Positions 37,480-49,357 of a DNA stretch of 64,000 nucleotides are shown in pieces. The notes beneath the pieces were generated by a model. That model worked only from the letters and a program-made list of their open reading frames with translations. It searched no databases and was not told where the DNA came from. A program made the position numbers and the translations under genes. This stretch comes from Ifrita kowaldi (lineage: Eukaryota > Chordata > Aves > Passeriformes > Cinclosomatidae): NCBI GenBank assembly GCA_013398055.1, contig VZRS01004414.1, positions 508,330-572,329 of the forward strand. Reading direction: 5' to 3'. Position 1 is the first letter of the stretch; each line of letters begins with the position of its first letter.

Positions 37480-38000
37480 CTTCCCACAGCGGGGAGCAGG
37501 GAGTGGGTGGCGTCCCTGCCCTGGGATGACCCCGGCAGTACACGACAGTCCTGGGGACTCCCCAGCCTCCCTCCCTCCATTGCAGAAGAAGGACAGAGGT
37601 CTGGGGCCGGGGATCGCTTCCAGCAGCACGGCTGGAGTGAAGGCAGGCGGTAGCTCCGAGCTGGCTCTACCCAGCTGCAGGGGGCTCCCCAGTGCCACGC
37701 TGCTCAGCGCCGCGTGGTCGTCACGGACCGCTGGAGGGACATCCTCCGCCGTGCCAACCTCGATCAAGCGGGGAGCATCTCCCTTCCTCGCAAGCATCCC
37801 CCCCACCGTGATCTCCCGTGGAAATACAAGCCAGGTCCTGAAAACCCCTGGTGTGTGACCCTCACCTCCTCCGCGCCTTGTCTGTAGCCCGCCCGGGGAG
37901 AGCGGAGGTTCCCCGCACCGACACGCGTGTGAGCAGCGCTGCCCTCCCGAGCCCGCCGAGCCCGGCTCTTAATCAATCTCAGCAGATACATCTTGATGGC
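37480..38000. promoter_or_regulatory. Second CpG island, possible promoter
   Basis: CpG-rich sequence again exceeds the flanks: in 37861-37970 I counted 14 CpG in 110 bases. On the minus strand GGAGGAG is followed by GTGAGG at about 37868/37867, a good donor, and a minus-strand frame of 87 codons spans it (37764-38027). On the plus strand a 146-codon frame covers 37418-37858. Neither shows a known domain. It may be an alternative promoter or first exon linked to the larger island 2.5 kb to the left. Confidence 0.5.
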
Positions 38001-39330
38001 ACCCGGTGACTCCGCGGTAATCGGCACCTCTTAAGTTTGACAGAACATCCGTCATTACCGGCTCTCCTCTTTATAGATCTACGTGCTAGACACACCTCCT
38101 GAGGGAAAAATCGCCGCTTCTGAGCTTAAAACGCTTAAAACACATACCCCCCCACCTCGCGCTGCCCCAGAACCCCTCGTTCCCGGCTCATGCAAGAAGA
38201 GGGAGGGTGAGGGAGCCGAGTCATTTACAGTGCGCTAAACCGCTGTAGAGTTAAATTCCTAGTAGAACAACAGAACAAAGCACTCAGCCCTTCCCTGGAA
38301 GAAAAAAAGGGAAAGCTCGTGGGGAAGCGAGTATTTGCTCATGCTGAACTTCCCCTCCCGCAGAGGGACCGGGAGTCGCTCCCGGGGAGCTCAGGCAAAG
38401 ACAGCAACTTTCAGCGAGGCTATTTCCAAAAGAAACCACATCTGTATCCAGAGATGCCGAGTGATCTCTAATGAGACTTTGCTGGGGGCTCTCCCTGTTT
38501 TTGGCTACACGTCTCCCAAACGGCTCCTTCCCCCGGCGTGGAGCTGCCTCATTGGGGTTTGCTCCGGCAGGATGAGTCCCCTGTCCCCAGGGATTTATAG
38601 TTTGGGTGGAGAGGGAGGAGGGGTGTCCCCGGGAGCCACTTCCAAAGGGAGCTTTTCTATGATATTCATAGGGGTGAGCTTCCTCTCCGATTCAGCTCTC
38701 ATCTGCACCCGGGGGTCACAGAGATATCTGCAGAAACTCAAGGTTCCCTCAAGGGTGAGGGAGGCTACCAAGGGGCTGGGCAGGTGGTCCCCATGCTCCC
38801 ACGGCTCCTATTTCCCTTCTCAGCCTCCCTCCACGCCTGTTTCATCCCGTTGCCACAGGGCTGGTGTTAGAGGGGGTATGAGAAAAGGGCTCCCTCTCAC
38901 TCCCAGGGGCTCTCACGTCCACCTAGAGCCAAGCCACATGACAGCTTCCCTCCTGTTAGCCTCCTTCTATCTCCAGATGGATAAGGATGGACCAGAAGAG
39001 TAGTCCAGCTCCAGGCACTTGCTATTTCCCACTTGCTAAGTTTCCTAGGAGGAGGGAAGCAGGGAGGGTGCACCTTTAGATGGGCAGATGCCCAGTGGAT
39101 GGGGTTCTGCTTGCTCAGCTCCCTCCCAGTACGTTCTCCATGGCTTGGGTGACTGGCTTCCCAGCCAGCAGACAGCTTTCTTGGGGGACTGAGAGAGCAA
39201 GCCCAGAGAACAGCCAGCTCTGCTAACCAAAATGCTTGACGTCCCTTCGGAGGCGTGGTCCACTCCCTGGTGCCTGCTGGAGGCGGACGTGTTACCTCCC
39301 AGGGGAAGGAAGTGGGTCTAAGAGCCATGT
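38001..39330. other. GC-moderate DNA with a long unidentified open frame
   Basis: A 222-codon plus-strand frame runs from 38335 to a stop at 39003, the longest in the window. Its ATG has a poor context (C at -3) and the translation is Ser/Gly/Pro/Arg-rich without a domain that I recognise. The opposite strand is also largely open (178 codons, 38897-39433). The CpG density is moderate. I treat these as chance frames in GC-rich DNA, with a small possibility of an unrecognised exon. Confidence 0.35.
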
Positions 39331-40369
39331 TTATTGAGAACACCTGTTCCCTGTGAGGTTTTGCCAGCAGTTTTAGGCAAACAGGACTGGGGAGAGCAGG
39401 ACAAAGCCCTAATTTCTCTGTGGAAGAAAACACCAGGCAAACAGGTTCTTAGTGCAAATAGTGAAAGGCTGTTAAAATTCCACATTAATTTACCCCCAGC
39501 CTTGCAATGGATAGCTGAATGTAATGCATGGGGGAGGCAGGTGTCTGAGAGATGATGGGAAAATGCTGGTGAGACTGGGACAATGGAACTGCAAATCATG
39601 CTGACAGTGTGGAACACAGAGAGCAAGAAGAAAGAAAGGAACAAATCCAAACTAAGACAAAGGCAAGCCAGAGTCTGTGCAAACAAATTCCTAATAGACA
39701 CATATATGAGGAAATTAAATGAGTTAAATAAACTGATGGCCAAACCTTTAACAGAAAATGACGTGTAATCCCTCAGCTATGTCCAGGACAGTGCATTTCT
39801 GGGAGTGCTATAAACCACAGTTAGATCTGCCAGGGTAGGCAGTGAAACATAGACATGTGGTAGCTTGGATCTCACTAGTGCCAGGGAACTAAGAACATCT
39901 TGGTTTCTTCTTCTCAGTTCAAGCCTTAAAGTCCTCCAGAACAGCTGGCAAGGAGGGGTGTTGCTTTCACCCACCAGCTACATTAAACTGCCTCGTTAAT
40001 ACAAAATCATCAGGCTTTTCTCTTCCCTTTCCCCTGAATGATGATACTCTTTTTGTGTCCCCTTTGAGTCTCAAAGCCCAACATACTGGGAATTATTCAA
40101 ATCAGATGGAAATGGATGCAGTGGAAATTCCCAGCAGGCTTAGATGGGGCTCAGGGTCTAATTCTAAGAGCCAAACTGATCCTCTCTCTTGTGGAGCAGC
40201 TAGGTGGCGAACTGGAAAATCAAATCTACTGTTTTATTAAGGATAAGCACAGTACGTGGAGAGCATTCTGCTAGGCACAGCAAAACTGATGGAGCACTTT
40301 TTAATATAGGCATGCATCTAGTTATCATCCCAGCAATAAACCCCTATCAACTGCAGATCTTCACTGCAT
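39331..40369. other. Unique non-coding DNA, no gene recognised
   Basis: Return to AT-richer single-copy sequence to the right of the GC-rich domain. No exon, repeat family or RNA gene recognised. Confidence 0.5.
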
Positions 40370-40455
40370 TTTTTGTTTGTTTGTTTTTTGTTGTTTTGGT
40401 TTTGGTTTGTTGTTGTTGTGGTTTGGTTTTTTATTTTGTTTTTGTTTTTGTGTAG
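40370..40455. repeat. T/G low-complexity tract
   Basis: TTTG, TTG and TTTTTG units make up about 85 bases. The strongly hydrophobic frame it creates is an artefact. Confidence 0.85.
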
Positions 40456-40946
40456 GAATAATTACTCCTTGCAAATGCTGCAGTGTCCCAGGTGGGCAGA
40501 TCTGAGAAGAGTTGCAGAACAATCTGCAAAATACATCTGCTGAGAATCAGTGTCAACTTTGTCCAGATTTGGGAAGACAGTGGCTGATAATCATGGTATA
40601 GCATATATTGAAGGTTGTCAGACATCAGAGTACAGACAGAAGAGTATGTTTCAGGAAAAAGAAAACAAGAAAGAAGTATGTCACCTCAATTTATGTGGTA
40701 TAGGAGTTAAAAACGTTAACGAGGGGACAAGCAGGGGTATGGTTTTGTTTATAATAGGGTATGTTTTATAGCTGTGACACAAAGCTGTTAAAAGGCAATG
40801 AGTTAAATAAAATTCCCTCTAAATTGTGTACAGGCATGTGGAGTGGGTTCTCTGCCCCATAAAAGCTTTACTTGACGTTGGCCATAGAAAAACAGACCCT
40901 CCTTGACCTGAATCTCAGAGGTTCATATCCTGAAGTGTCTCTAATT

Positions 40947-40973
40947 GGGAGAAAATGGGAGAAAATGGGAAAA
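40947..40973. repeat. Short tandem repeat, 11-bp unit
   Basis: GGGAGAAAATG occurs twice in tandem and is followed by a partial third copy (GGGAAAAA). It lies immediately before the GC-rich block at 40980. Confidence 0.75.
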
Positions 40974-40975
40974 AC

Positions 40976-41075
40976 CTGAGATGGACGGAGCCGCCGGAGG
41001 AGTTCGGAGCCTCCGCCTGCAGCACCCTGGAGAGCGGCCTGCCCGCCGCCGGCGTGTCCCCGTTTCCCCGTGTCC
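40976..41075. other. Isolated GC-rich, coding-like block
   Basis: Twelve CpG occur in 40981-41070, within otherwise AT-rich DNA. In the frame beginning TGG ACG GAG the codons are nearly all G- or C-ending and follow an RNY-like pattern (translation WTEPPEEFGASACSTLESGL then PAAGVSPFPR), which looks like real coding sequence. However, all three plus frames and two minus frames are open here, there is no convincing acceptor or donor, and I recognise no protein. Alternatives are a small CpG island, a non-coding first exon, or a fragment of a decayed gene. Confidence 0.25.
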
Positions 41076-41125
41076 CTGTGTCCCTGTGTCTGTGCATACA
41101 CACACAGACACACACCCCTTTGCAC
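41055..41125. repeat. TGTCCC / CA simple repeats
   Basis: About five imperfect TGTCCC or CGTTTCCC units are followed by an ACACAC-rich stretch. A small compound simple repeat. Confidence 0.7.
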
Positions 41126-41349
41126 ATACGCCCCTTGCTCGTGTTTGTGCTTGCAGCTGCTCAGGCAAACACAAGCCAATAATCAGCTGCACGGCTGGTG
41201 GGGTGTTCCTTGAGGTCACACCTCTAGTTTTGAATACCACCTTGAAAGGTGACCCCCTGCAGGAAGCTGGAGAAGGGTGTTTCTGTGCCTTGCACGCACT
41301 GCAGTCAGTTGTAGAAATGAGGAAGAGTTCATTGTGCCTCTGAGAGTGT

Positions 41350-41480
41350 CAAAGAATCCCAGAATGGGGAGGATTGGAAGGAACCACCAGAGGACATCTA
41401 GTCCAACTTCCTAGTGCCCCCTCGAGCATGTTACTCAGGACTATGTTCAGATGGTTTCTGAATATTTCAAGAGAAGAAGT
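41350..41480 (-). mobile_element. CR1 LINE fragment, antisense orientation
   Basis: AGAATCCCAGAATGGGGAGG, GGAAGGAACC, CATCTAGTCCAACTTCC, CAGGACTATGTTCAGATGG and TTCTGAATATTTCAAG are the reverse complement of the CR1 3' end. Moderately diverged; the right end fades into unique sequence. An 11-of-14 CTCF-like match inside it is not convincing. Confidence 0.82.
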
Positions 41481-44400
41481 TCAAACACACAGAAGAACAG
41501 AGTAACTTGAAGCTCAGCACTAGGAATAGCTCCTTTCAGTACGGGCTTAAGTAAATAGTCGTGTTATTGCGAAAGAGGAACTTTTCTGCAGAGAGCCTCA
41601 GTCACTGGAAACGTGCCCACTTGATTCATGTTGTACACCAGGATGGTGTGTGGACACTGGGAAGCAGGTGTCAGGCAGGCTATGCTCTTCTTTTAATTTT
41701 AATTAGCTGGGAAAAGACCAAGAGGTATTTCAAACACATTTTTCTTCTCAGAGCAGGGAGACTGTTGGCAGCTTTATGTGCACTCCAAAGGTGCACCGAG
41801 GACTGTTTGTTTGATGAAGAGGTTTAAAGAGGGTCACGGTTCAGGGGGAAATATTTCCCCCCAAATATTACTTTACAAACAGGCTCAATAGTTCATCTTC
41901 ACTGGGCATGAAGTCAAGGGTTCTGTCTGCTCTTTAAGTGCTCAAGCCCACATACGAAGCTGTCCTGCAGTGTAACTCTGTAGTTACTTCCCCTTTGAAC
42001 TTTTGATTCTGCCACAGGGCTTGTACAAAAAGTAATACTAGTACTGCTCACCCAAATACACACAAGGAATGAGTGGTTATCTGAAGCCCATCTGAAGCGC
42101 ATAAATCCAGAAACAGAATTCTTAAAATAGGAGATCCTGAAAACTTTTTTTAGTAACGTACTTCAGCAAGCAGCTCAGATCCATCCTAAAAAAAAAAAAA
42201 ATACAAGGAGGAAAATTAATTCAGTTTCTTTGGGGAGAGGGTATTGAAAACTATACATTCTATGTTACCTGTGAGCATTTTTCTATGAGATACCTGTTTT
42301 CTCCTCCTGAAAATGCTGTATTTTGTGCCTTTTGTCACTTACTGGAGCAGTGAAGCTTGCAGAGGAAGAACATTGCCTGATTAAATGGCTTAACTTCATG
42401 TTGGTCACACATGCGCTCAGCTGGAATGAGAATTCAAGCAATAATAGCAAAACCAACAGCCGTTTCATTTAAAACCAAGCATTAACAACAACATTCCATG
42501 GACAATGCTGGATACCACCTTCTCTTTAGTGTCCAGTGAGTTGCTGATTTGAATCAGAGTGAGAGGAGCTCTATTTGTCCTGTGTTCAGGGGCAGATATC
42601 ACTCATCATGCTCAGGAATCATATGACACTGTTTCAGCCTTTTCCTTTCTCCCACTGGTAGTGACAGGAGTTACACACTCACTACACAGTGAGTTTGCAC
42701 CACACAGTGCCAGGAATCCTGAGATGCCAGAGGTGTTTCTGCAATTAGGCACAATATTTCCAAGTATCTCTTCTATGGATCAGGGCTTACAGGCTCAGAT
42801 GAAGCTCCACCTTGTGCCTGCTCTGTTTTCAACACCTGAACCATTGGCCTTGAAAACACTTCTTTCCTTTGTTTACCTTACTATTTAACCTGAGTTTCAT
42901 GTTTGTTTTTTTTCCTACATTTTTCACTCCTCCTTCCCATCTTAAATTTCTCTTGAAGTTTTTTATCTTTGTCTCAGGCTCACAGCATGAGGAAAGGAAA
43001 GAGTTTCCAACCTGTAGATTGGCAAATTTAGCAGCATTTCTCCAGCAATGGCCAGATTCAGGTATTTTTGTAGAAAGAGCCAAGCAGTTCATCCCTTAGA
43101 CATGAGATAATCTGCTTCCTCCTAGAAGGCTCCTCCTAATCACAGAGAGTTATGGTTGCATAAATTCTCCTGCATGTTTTTTGTTGTCTCTTCTCCTGCT
43201 TGTCTTAGCATTAAATACTGTAACTTCTGATATTGCCTGGTATATCTAGAAAAACAGAGTTCTTTTCAGGCTCAAGGTCATCCTTGGCTTTGAGAATTAC
43301 AGTATAAACACGTTCTACACTTCAAAGTCTGGGAAAAAAAGTATTTTCTTAGATGAGTTTTGAAGTTGATACCTATTACCTCAACTGATGGCTCCACAGT
43401 CTTTTGGTTTTTTGTCTGAAGTGGCAAAACCAGTGATTTCCCATCTTGTAAAAGCCAATTCCCCGACTAGAATTATTCATTGTATCTTTATTTTTTCTAT
43501 TTTTTTTCTTATGTCCCTACTGTCTAAGGGTAAGGATTCCAGTGTTTTTTCTTTGCCCTCTGTTCAGCCAAGTGTCTCTGTTTTTTCTTTCTTCCTGGCA
43601 ATTATTTTCCCCCTTTCTGGTCCCCTTTCACAGCATCTTTCTTGAGACAAGTTCATTTTATTGCAGATACTATTCTGGATGAAAGCACAGCACTTAGATA
43701 GATGGTCTGTATAATGTCTGTATAATGTTCTAATATGATTGCCTAATATTATTTCATAAATCAGCATAAACCTTGTTGCTTAACATCCTTCTGCCTTATT
43801 TACTTAGCTAAGCTCTGAACACATCTTTGCTAATCTGTTTTGATTTATACCTGTGTCACTGGTGTGTTTAACTGAAGAACTTGAGCAAAATACAACAGTA
43901 TATGGTTTTTTTTCTTCTTCAGCATCTTCTGCTTTGCATTTTTTAACAATGAGCTTCCTTAACCACCAAATTTGTTAAATGCATTAAATTTTCTTCACTT
44001 TTTCTATTGCTTCCAGTCCAGCACAAAACCCATTCTCAATTCACTGCACTCTTCTGAACTGCTTTTGGAGTCCCTTTGTCAGAAACAATTTGCAGACTCA
44101 TTTATTACTAATGGTCGAGTGCTAAATTCCCACTCTTACTTCCTTTATTACATCGTTCCTATCTTGCCTGCTTATACTTTGAAAGAGAATAAAACTCCAC
44201 CAAATGGAGTTGCTTAGACTTCCCCTCCTTTCTACTTCTAGCAGTTGCACTGAAGTTGTACCAACTTAGTTCAGCTGTGTGCCTACAGCTTCTCAACCTT
44301 CAGCTTGCAAATCAAGATAAGATTAGTAACAGTTACTGTCACATATCCCATAAATCAATTTTTTACTTTTAAACATTTTTTTTTCTTCTGCAGCTTTGAA

Positions 44401-45094
44401 CTGTAGCCAGTATTATCTTTCCATGAAAGTTAAAAATCCTGCTGTATTTATCTCTTCATCTTCATTATCAATACAGAAAGAACTTCACTATATTCCTAAG
44501 CATCCTGGAGAATTTCTTTGTGTATTTTGCTGAAAACTACTCCCACGTAGAAAGGGTGAAGTGTGCCTATGAAACATGACAATAAGAAGCCATTCTTTGC
44601 CTCTTTCTATGATTTTAGGTTATTTCTTGTCAATAGGATCTATTTAATTATGGCAATATTAGTAAAAAGAATAAAAAATAAAATAAATAATAAAAAAAAT
44701 TTTTCTGATTCAGTTTGACTCAACAAACATAACATTTATAGACTCTCTGTCAGTATTTCCATATTGTACATCTTAAAATTTCCTGTTTTCACATTCCTGT
44801 GCGTTACATTTTTGGTTGCATTGCTTTACTTTGGAAGGAACAGACTCTCTTGAGGGGAGACATGACAATAGTTTTGTAGCTCAAGCTGTCATTAAATCAA
44901 GTATAAGCAGCCTTTCTAATAAGCTTTTAAATTAGAAGGAGAAAGCTCTCAGATGAAGTTCTACATTGCTGCAGTGATTATTAAGAGCAATGAATCATGT
45001 GGGGTCAAGCTCAGCCAGCAAACTAAATTAGTTTTGGAGCACTTTTAGAATGTGTCTTGCAGTCACACTTTTAATGCTGTTTGGTGATTCAGCA

Positions 45095-45185
45095 AGACTG
45101 TAGATCACAGCATGTGGCAATCTTACACAGGAACAGAGATTTGAATCCATTGCTGTCTGACTCCCTTGTGAATCCTTAGAATGAG
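45095..45185 (+). mobile_element. MIR-like SINE remnant
   Basis: GATCACAGCATGTGGCAATC, AACAGAGATTTGAATCCA and CTGTCTGACTCCC follow, in order, the MIR core-to-3' words (GTCACACAGC, AGTGGCAGAGC, GGATTTGAACCCA, GTCTGACTCC). Diverged, with unclear ends. Confidence 0.45.
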
Positions 45186-46289
45186 AAATTGCTAAAAATT
45201 CCGTTCCTTCCATATGTTTTTTCACATTTCATGTTATCAGTGTGGACTTCTGCTAGGTCAAGCACTATTTAAACAAACAGTATTTTTATCAAACCATCTT
45301 TTCCACCATAAATACCAAATTATTTTAATATTTACTCTTCCTCACTGTACCACACGTTTCAACAACTGAATAGCATTTATTAAGACAAGTAACTTCTTGC
45401 ATCACTTGTAGAGACAACAGATGATGCAGTGAAACTTCATATATGCCCTCTAGGAAGAAGAAAGTGTATGTTTTCTTCCCAAGTAAATAGATAGACCCTT
45501 TTTGACATTAATGACAAAAATGGTGAGTAAAGCTTGTTGCATTCAATTGTGAGCCACTTGGAATAATAGCATGTCAGTGTTTTTTAGAACCTTTAGAAGA
45601 AGTCACTCTCTGGTGCAAATTTAATAAGCTACTGAGACTGTTAATATTCTGTTCCTGATTTGTCTCTTCAAGGAAGGATATACCTGACTGCCTGAACTGC
45701 CAAACACAGTGTAGCATATTTTGAAAGATTATAGCTAGCATTTAAGCAGAATTTGTGCACAGAAGCTGGCCCAAGTTAAAAGGCTACTTCTGTAAACCAT
45801 TAGAGAGACTTTTTCTTGCCTATTTCCATATGCAAGATAAACCTAGATATTGTTATCTGTTGTAAAATGGTATCATCAGAATTATTATTCTGATAGTTCA
45901 TGCAAATAGTTCATGAGAACGCCTGAGTGCTCAGTGTTCAGCACAAAAGTGTTGGTTTAAAGGACCTGTGTGTGGATGTTATGTTCTCATCTGGACCTCA
46001 GAGAGTAAAGAATAAGCTCAGGAGTCAGAGTTATTACTTTAACACTTAATTAAGTGCCAGTTTTCAAAACAGTTCCTTCAAGTACAGGTTATAGAGCACT
46101 TGTGCTACAAACACAAGGCTGTTCAGCCAGAACTGCTGAATATCCACTGTGTGTGTGGCTGTTGAGCAGAGCAGCTGTTACTAAGAACCAGGGCTTTGCT
46201 TTGTCAAGTTAGTTGTTTAAAAACTGAAGAACTTAGTAAAAATATAGGCTACAATCTGTCTTGGCTTCCTTTTCTAACCTGAGAATTCA

Positions 46290-46375
46290 CTACAGTGATT
46301 ATCCCCCTCAAAGGAGTGTTGTGAGGCATTACTAACTGTAGTCTTTCACATGTGGAAAGGTACATGTGGCAAAGA
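46290..46375 (-). mobile_element. MIR/L2-like remnant
   Basis: CTCAAAGGAGTGTTGTGAGG followed by an ACTAACTGTAG-like stretch resembles the reverse-oriented MIR/L2 words CTCATAGGGTTGTTGTGAGG and ATTAAATGAG. Short and diverged. Confidence 0.35.
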
Positions 46376-47727
46376 TGCTACAGCACAAATTGTAAAAGAG
46401 GAGCAGAGAGGCATGTATCTATTTCATGTAATGGGTGGGTTATTCTTTCTTCCTACTCATGTCTCTGAGTCAACAAAGTTAAGATTTACATGCCTAAATA
46501 CTCATAAAATAACATTAGATTCATGTTCACAATCAATATTACATCTCTGTACAGCTGTTTCATTGATTTAGTATCTATTCAATGTACCAGTAAGCAGAAA
46601 TAGATCATGTTGTTTATATTGTTCTTTAAAAGGAAAGAAAAATGCATCAGAAAAAGTAATTTTTTTTATCTGTTAGCTATGGTCGTTTGGGATTTTGTTT
46701 ATTTCTTTTTTTCAGCACATTTTACAGATTTCATGTTGTTATCTAATGGTCCTTTCTGTCAGAGAGTTCCACCTCTGATCTGAACTGAGCTTGACTTTAT
46801 AGAAAGAAAATGGCAATACCGGAAAAGACTCCCTTGTATCAACCCCAGGTTTTTTGTACAAGCTGTTACCTGAGCTGAGCCCAAACAAAGCACTCTGGAG
46901 AACAAGGACCAAAATATTTTCAATTCCAGGCAATAATAATATACAGGGAAACAGAAACAGAACAAAAACTCTCTTTCATCATCCCAAGCCATCCTCTGGG
47001 TCTCTGAAGGATAAGCAACTAGATCCAGCCCTGCAAAATGAACTAGTTTGTAAAACATTAACTTGCAGACTCTAGAGCTTGGACCTAGGCCCTTGAGTCT
47101 TCCTGTAGAGGTTTAAGACTTTGGGTTCATAAACGGTAGTTCAGTCAGCAGGCAAGTGCAGCAATTGGTTAATAAGAGTCCAGGCAAAGAATGACCCTCT
47201 GTGCTCAATCTTTCTGGTTCTTTATATACCACTAGATTAAGTTTCATCCTCTGTGTGTCCCAAAGAGATTTGGGACTTCTTGCTGACCAGTTTCTGCCCA
47301 CATAATAATAATATTGGTAGCCAGTTGTATTGGCTTTGTCTGGGAAAAAGTTGGTTTTCTTTATAGTAGCTTGTACAGTGCTGTGTTCTGGATTTGTGAT
47401 GGCAGCAGCATTGATAACACACGGATGTTTCAGTTATTGCTGAGCTGTGCTGACGCAGCCTCCAGGCCTTTTCTACTTTTCTACTGCCCTGCCAGTGAGG
47501 GAGCTGGGGGTGGGCAAGAATTTGGGAGAGGACACAGCCTGGACAGTTGACCCCAACTGATCAAAGGAATATTCCATACAATGTGGTGTTGTGCTCAGTA
47601 ATAAATACAGGGGCAGAGGAAGTTTGCCAGGATTGACATTGCTTGGGGGCAGACTGAGCATCTGTTGCCTGGTGGTGAGCAATTGGATTTTTTTGCACCA
47701 CTTGCTTATATTGTTAGGTTTTGGATT

Positions 47728-47853
47728 TTGGGTTGGTTGGTTGGTTGGTTTTCCTTTTTTTGGGGGGGGAGGTTTGTTTTGGGGTTTTTTTGGTTGGTTG
47801 GTTGGTTGGGTTTTTTGTGTTTTGTTTTGTTTTGTTTTGTTTTGTTTTGGTTG
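47728..47853. repeat. Compound (GGTT)n / G-run / (TTTTG)n repeat
   Basis: Four GGTT units, TTTCC, seven T and eight G, then another five GGTT units, and finally about six TTTTG units. It produces a Trp/Gly/Phe-rich frame on plus and a Pro/Asn/Lys-rich frame on minus, both artefacts. Confidence 0.9.
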
Positions 47854-49357
47854 GTGAGAAGAGTGAGATAGTGGCTCTGGTGCTAAACTGACTGCCAGAA
47901 TTAAACCACAACACTGGCCAGCCATAGTTTTCACAATGTGATGCAGAAATCCTAAGGTCTAGATGTCTGAAAATGCACTTTAGACCGCTGGGCTCAGGTT
48001 GTCCAGACTTTGGGTAGGACATCTGAATAGATTTTTTTCTTTTTCAGTAGAATGGACAATGACAGGAAATTTGCTGCACTCACAAATTCCCTTTTTTTTC
48101 CGTTTTTTTAAAACAGAGCTTCCTTTCTAATATTTAAAATCTGACAAAACTAAGTTTATTATTAGACATGGTGCTTGTCCAGGATTTCTAATTAAAAAAA
48201 TAATGTGGACTGTAGGTTATCTTTTCTTTTGAGAAAATTTTTAAATGTAAATACAGCAGATGCCACTTGAAGATGCCCTAACTGTGTGTGGCAGCTCATG
48301 GAATAATGCCTGCATAGCGAGTCTCAGATAGATGAATTCACACAGGACTAAGGAAGGTGTGTGTGTGCTTACTGTGGAAATTATAACCGGCTGGAGAAGG
48401 CCAATTTCATCTTGTGACACCCATCGATGTTTCACAATTTGTTGTTGTTCTTCCCTGTGAACAAGAGAACACAGTTTTATATTCTGAGAAAAGGTCTTTA
48501 TTCTGAGAGAACTGTCAGAACATCAACTTGTGATTCTATGAAGTCAGCCTTAGAGGAGGAGGGCAGGGGAAAGGTTTTTCTCCATAACCATTAGTGACCA
48601 GGGAGATTTCTGTTGCCAAAACAATCTGCCTTAAAAACACCAACAAATAAAATTTAAAAAAAGCTTCAATAAAATAGAAAAAATGCCTTCTTCTTACAAC
48701 ATTTCCATTAGATCTAAATGGTAGACTCTGGCAATTAAAAGTAAGAAGATTGAAAATAAGGGTTGAAGAACTGAAGAGCTTTAATAATTCTTATCATTAT
48801 CTATCGTCAGACAGATATATAAAAAAGGATTAGATGTATTAGTACTTCAGAATTTGACATGTAAGAAAGTATATCTCAGAGCTGGCACTCCAATTCTGCC
48901 ACAGACAATAAATATAGATGGTGTTCCCAGATGTGACTTTTGTAATGAAGTATGATCTGCTTAGCCACATCACCCCTATGGAAGAAAAATATTTGTCTTC
49001 ACTAAATCATACAAATACTGCCCATTGCATGTTCCCTTGAATGGTGTAATCAGACTCGCTACCACAAAATGAAAATATATACCTTTACTAATGACTCCTA
49101 GGATATAGGAAATTAATGTCCCAAAAGCAGACACACACACAAAAGAGAGGGGAAAAATGCAACAAAAAGCTAAAGAACAGTTTCTATTTTGGTATAATTT
49201 GTTTCTAAAAGAAAATACTTGCTACCCAAACTAAATGTGAAGTGCAGTTGCCCTCTTTATTTTACAGTGATCAGCTAATTGGCATCTTTTGAGTTAGTTT
49301 GGTTCTGACATCACAGAAACAGGTTCAGCTACTCTTATACTGTGTGGCGAGCAAGGA
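47854..49357. other. Unique AT-rich non-coding DNA, no gene recognised
   Basis: Single-copy sequence, no exon or repeat family recognised. Confidence 0.5.

Larger units (their letters stand above)
41481..47725. other. Unique AT-rich non-coding DNA, no gene recognised
   Basis: Single-copy sequence with MIR-like remnants listed separately. A direct duplication of GTCTGTATAAT occurs at 43705-43726. An A/T low-complexity patch is at 44672-44703. No exon recognised. Confidence 0.5.

Noticed and set aside
37676..37695. CTCF-like word GCAGGGGGCTCC
   Set aside because: About 11 of 14 core positions match, with mismatches at key bases; frequent by chance in GC-rich DNA.
41402..41425. CTCF-like match on the minus strand (GGGGGCACTAG word)
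   Set aside because: Only about 11 of 14 core positions match, and it lies inside an antisense CR1 fragment.
45120..45160. TTTGAATCC resembling a tRNA B-box
   Set aside because: No A-box, no cloverleaf, and the surrounding words fit a MIR remnant better.
47473..48022. Pro/Lys/Asn-rich minus frames and Trp/Gly/Phe-rich plus frames
   Set aside because: Artefacts of the GGTT/TTTTG simple repeats.
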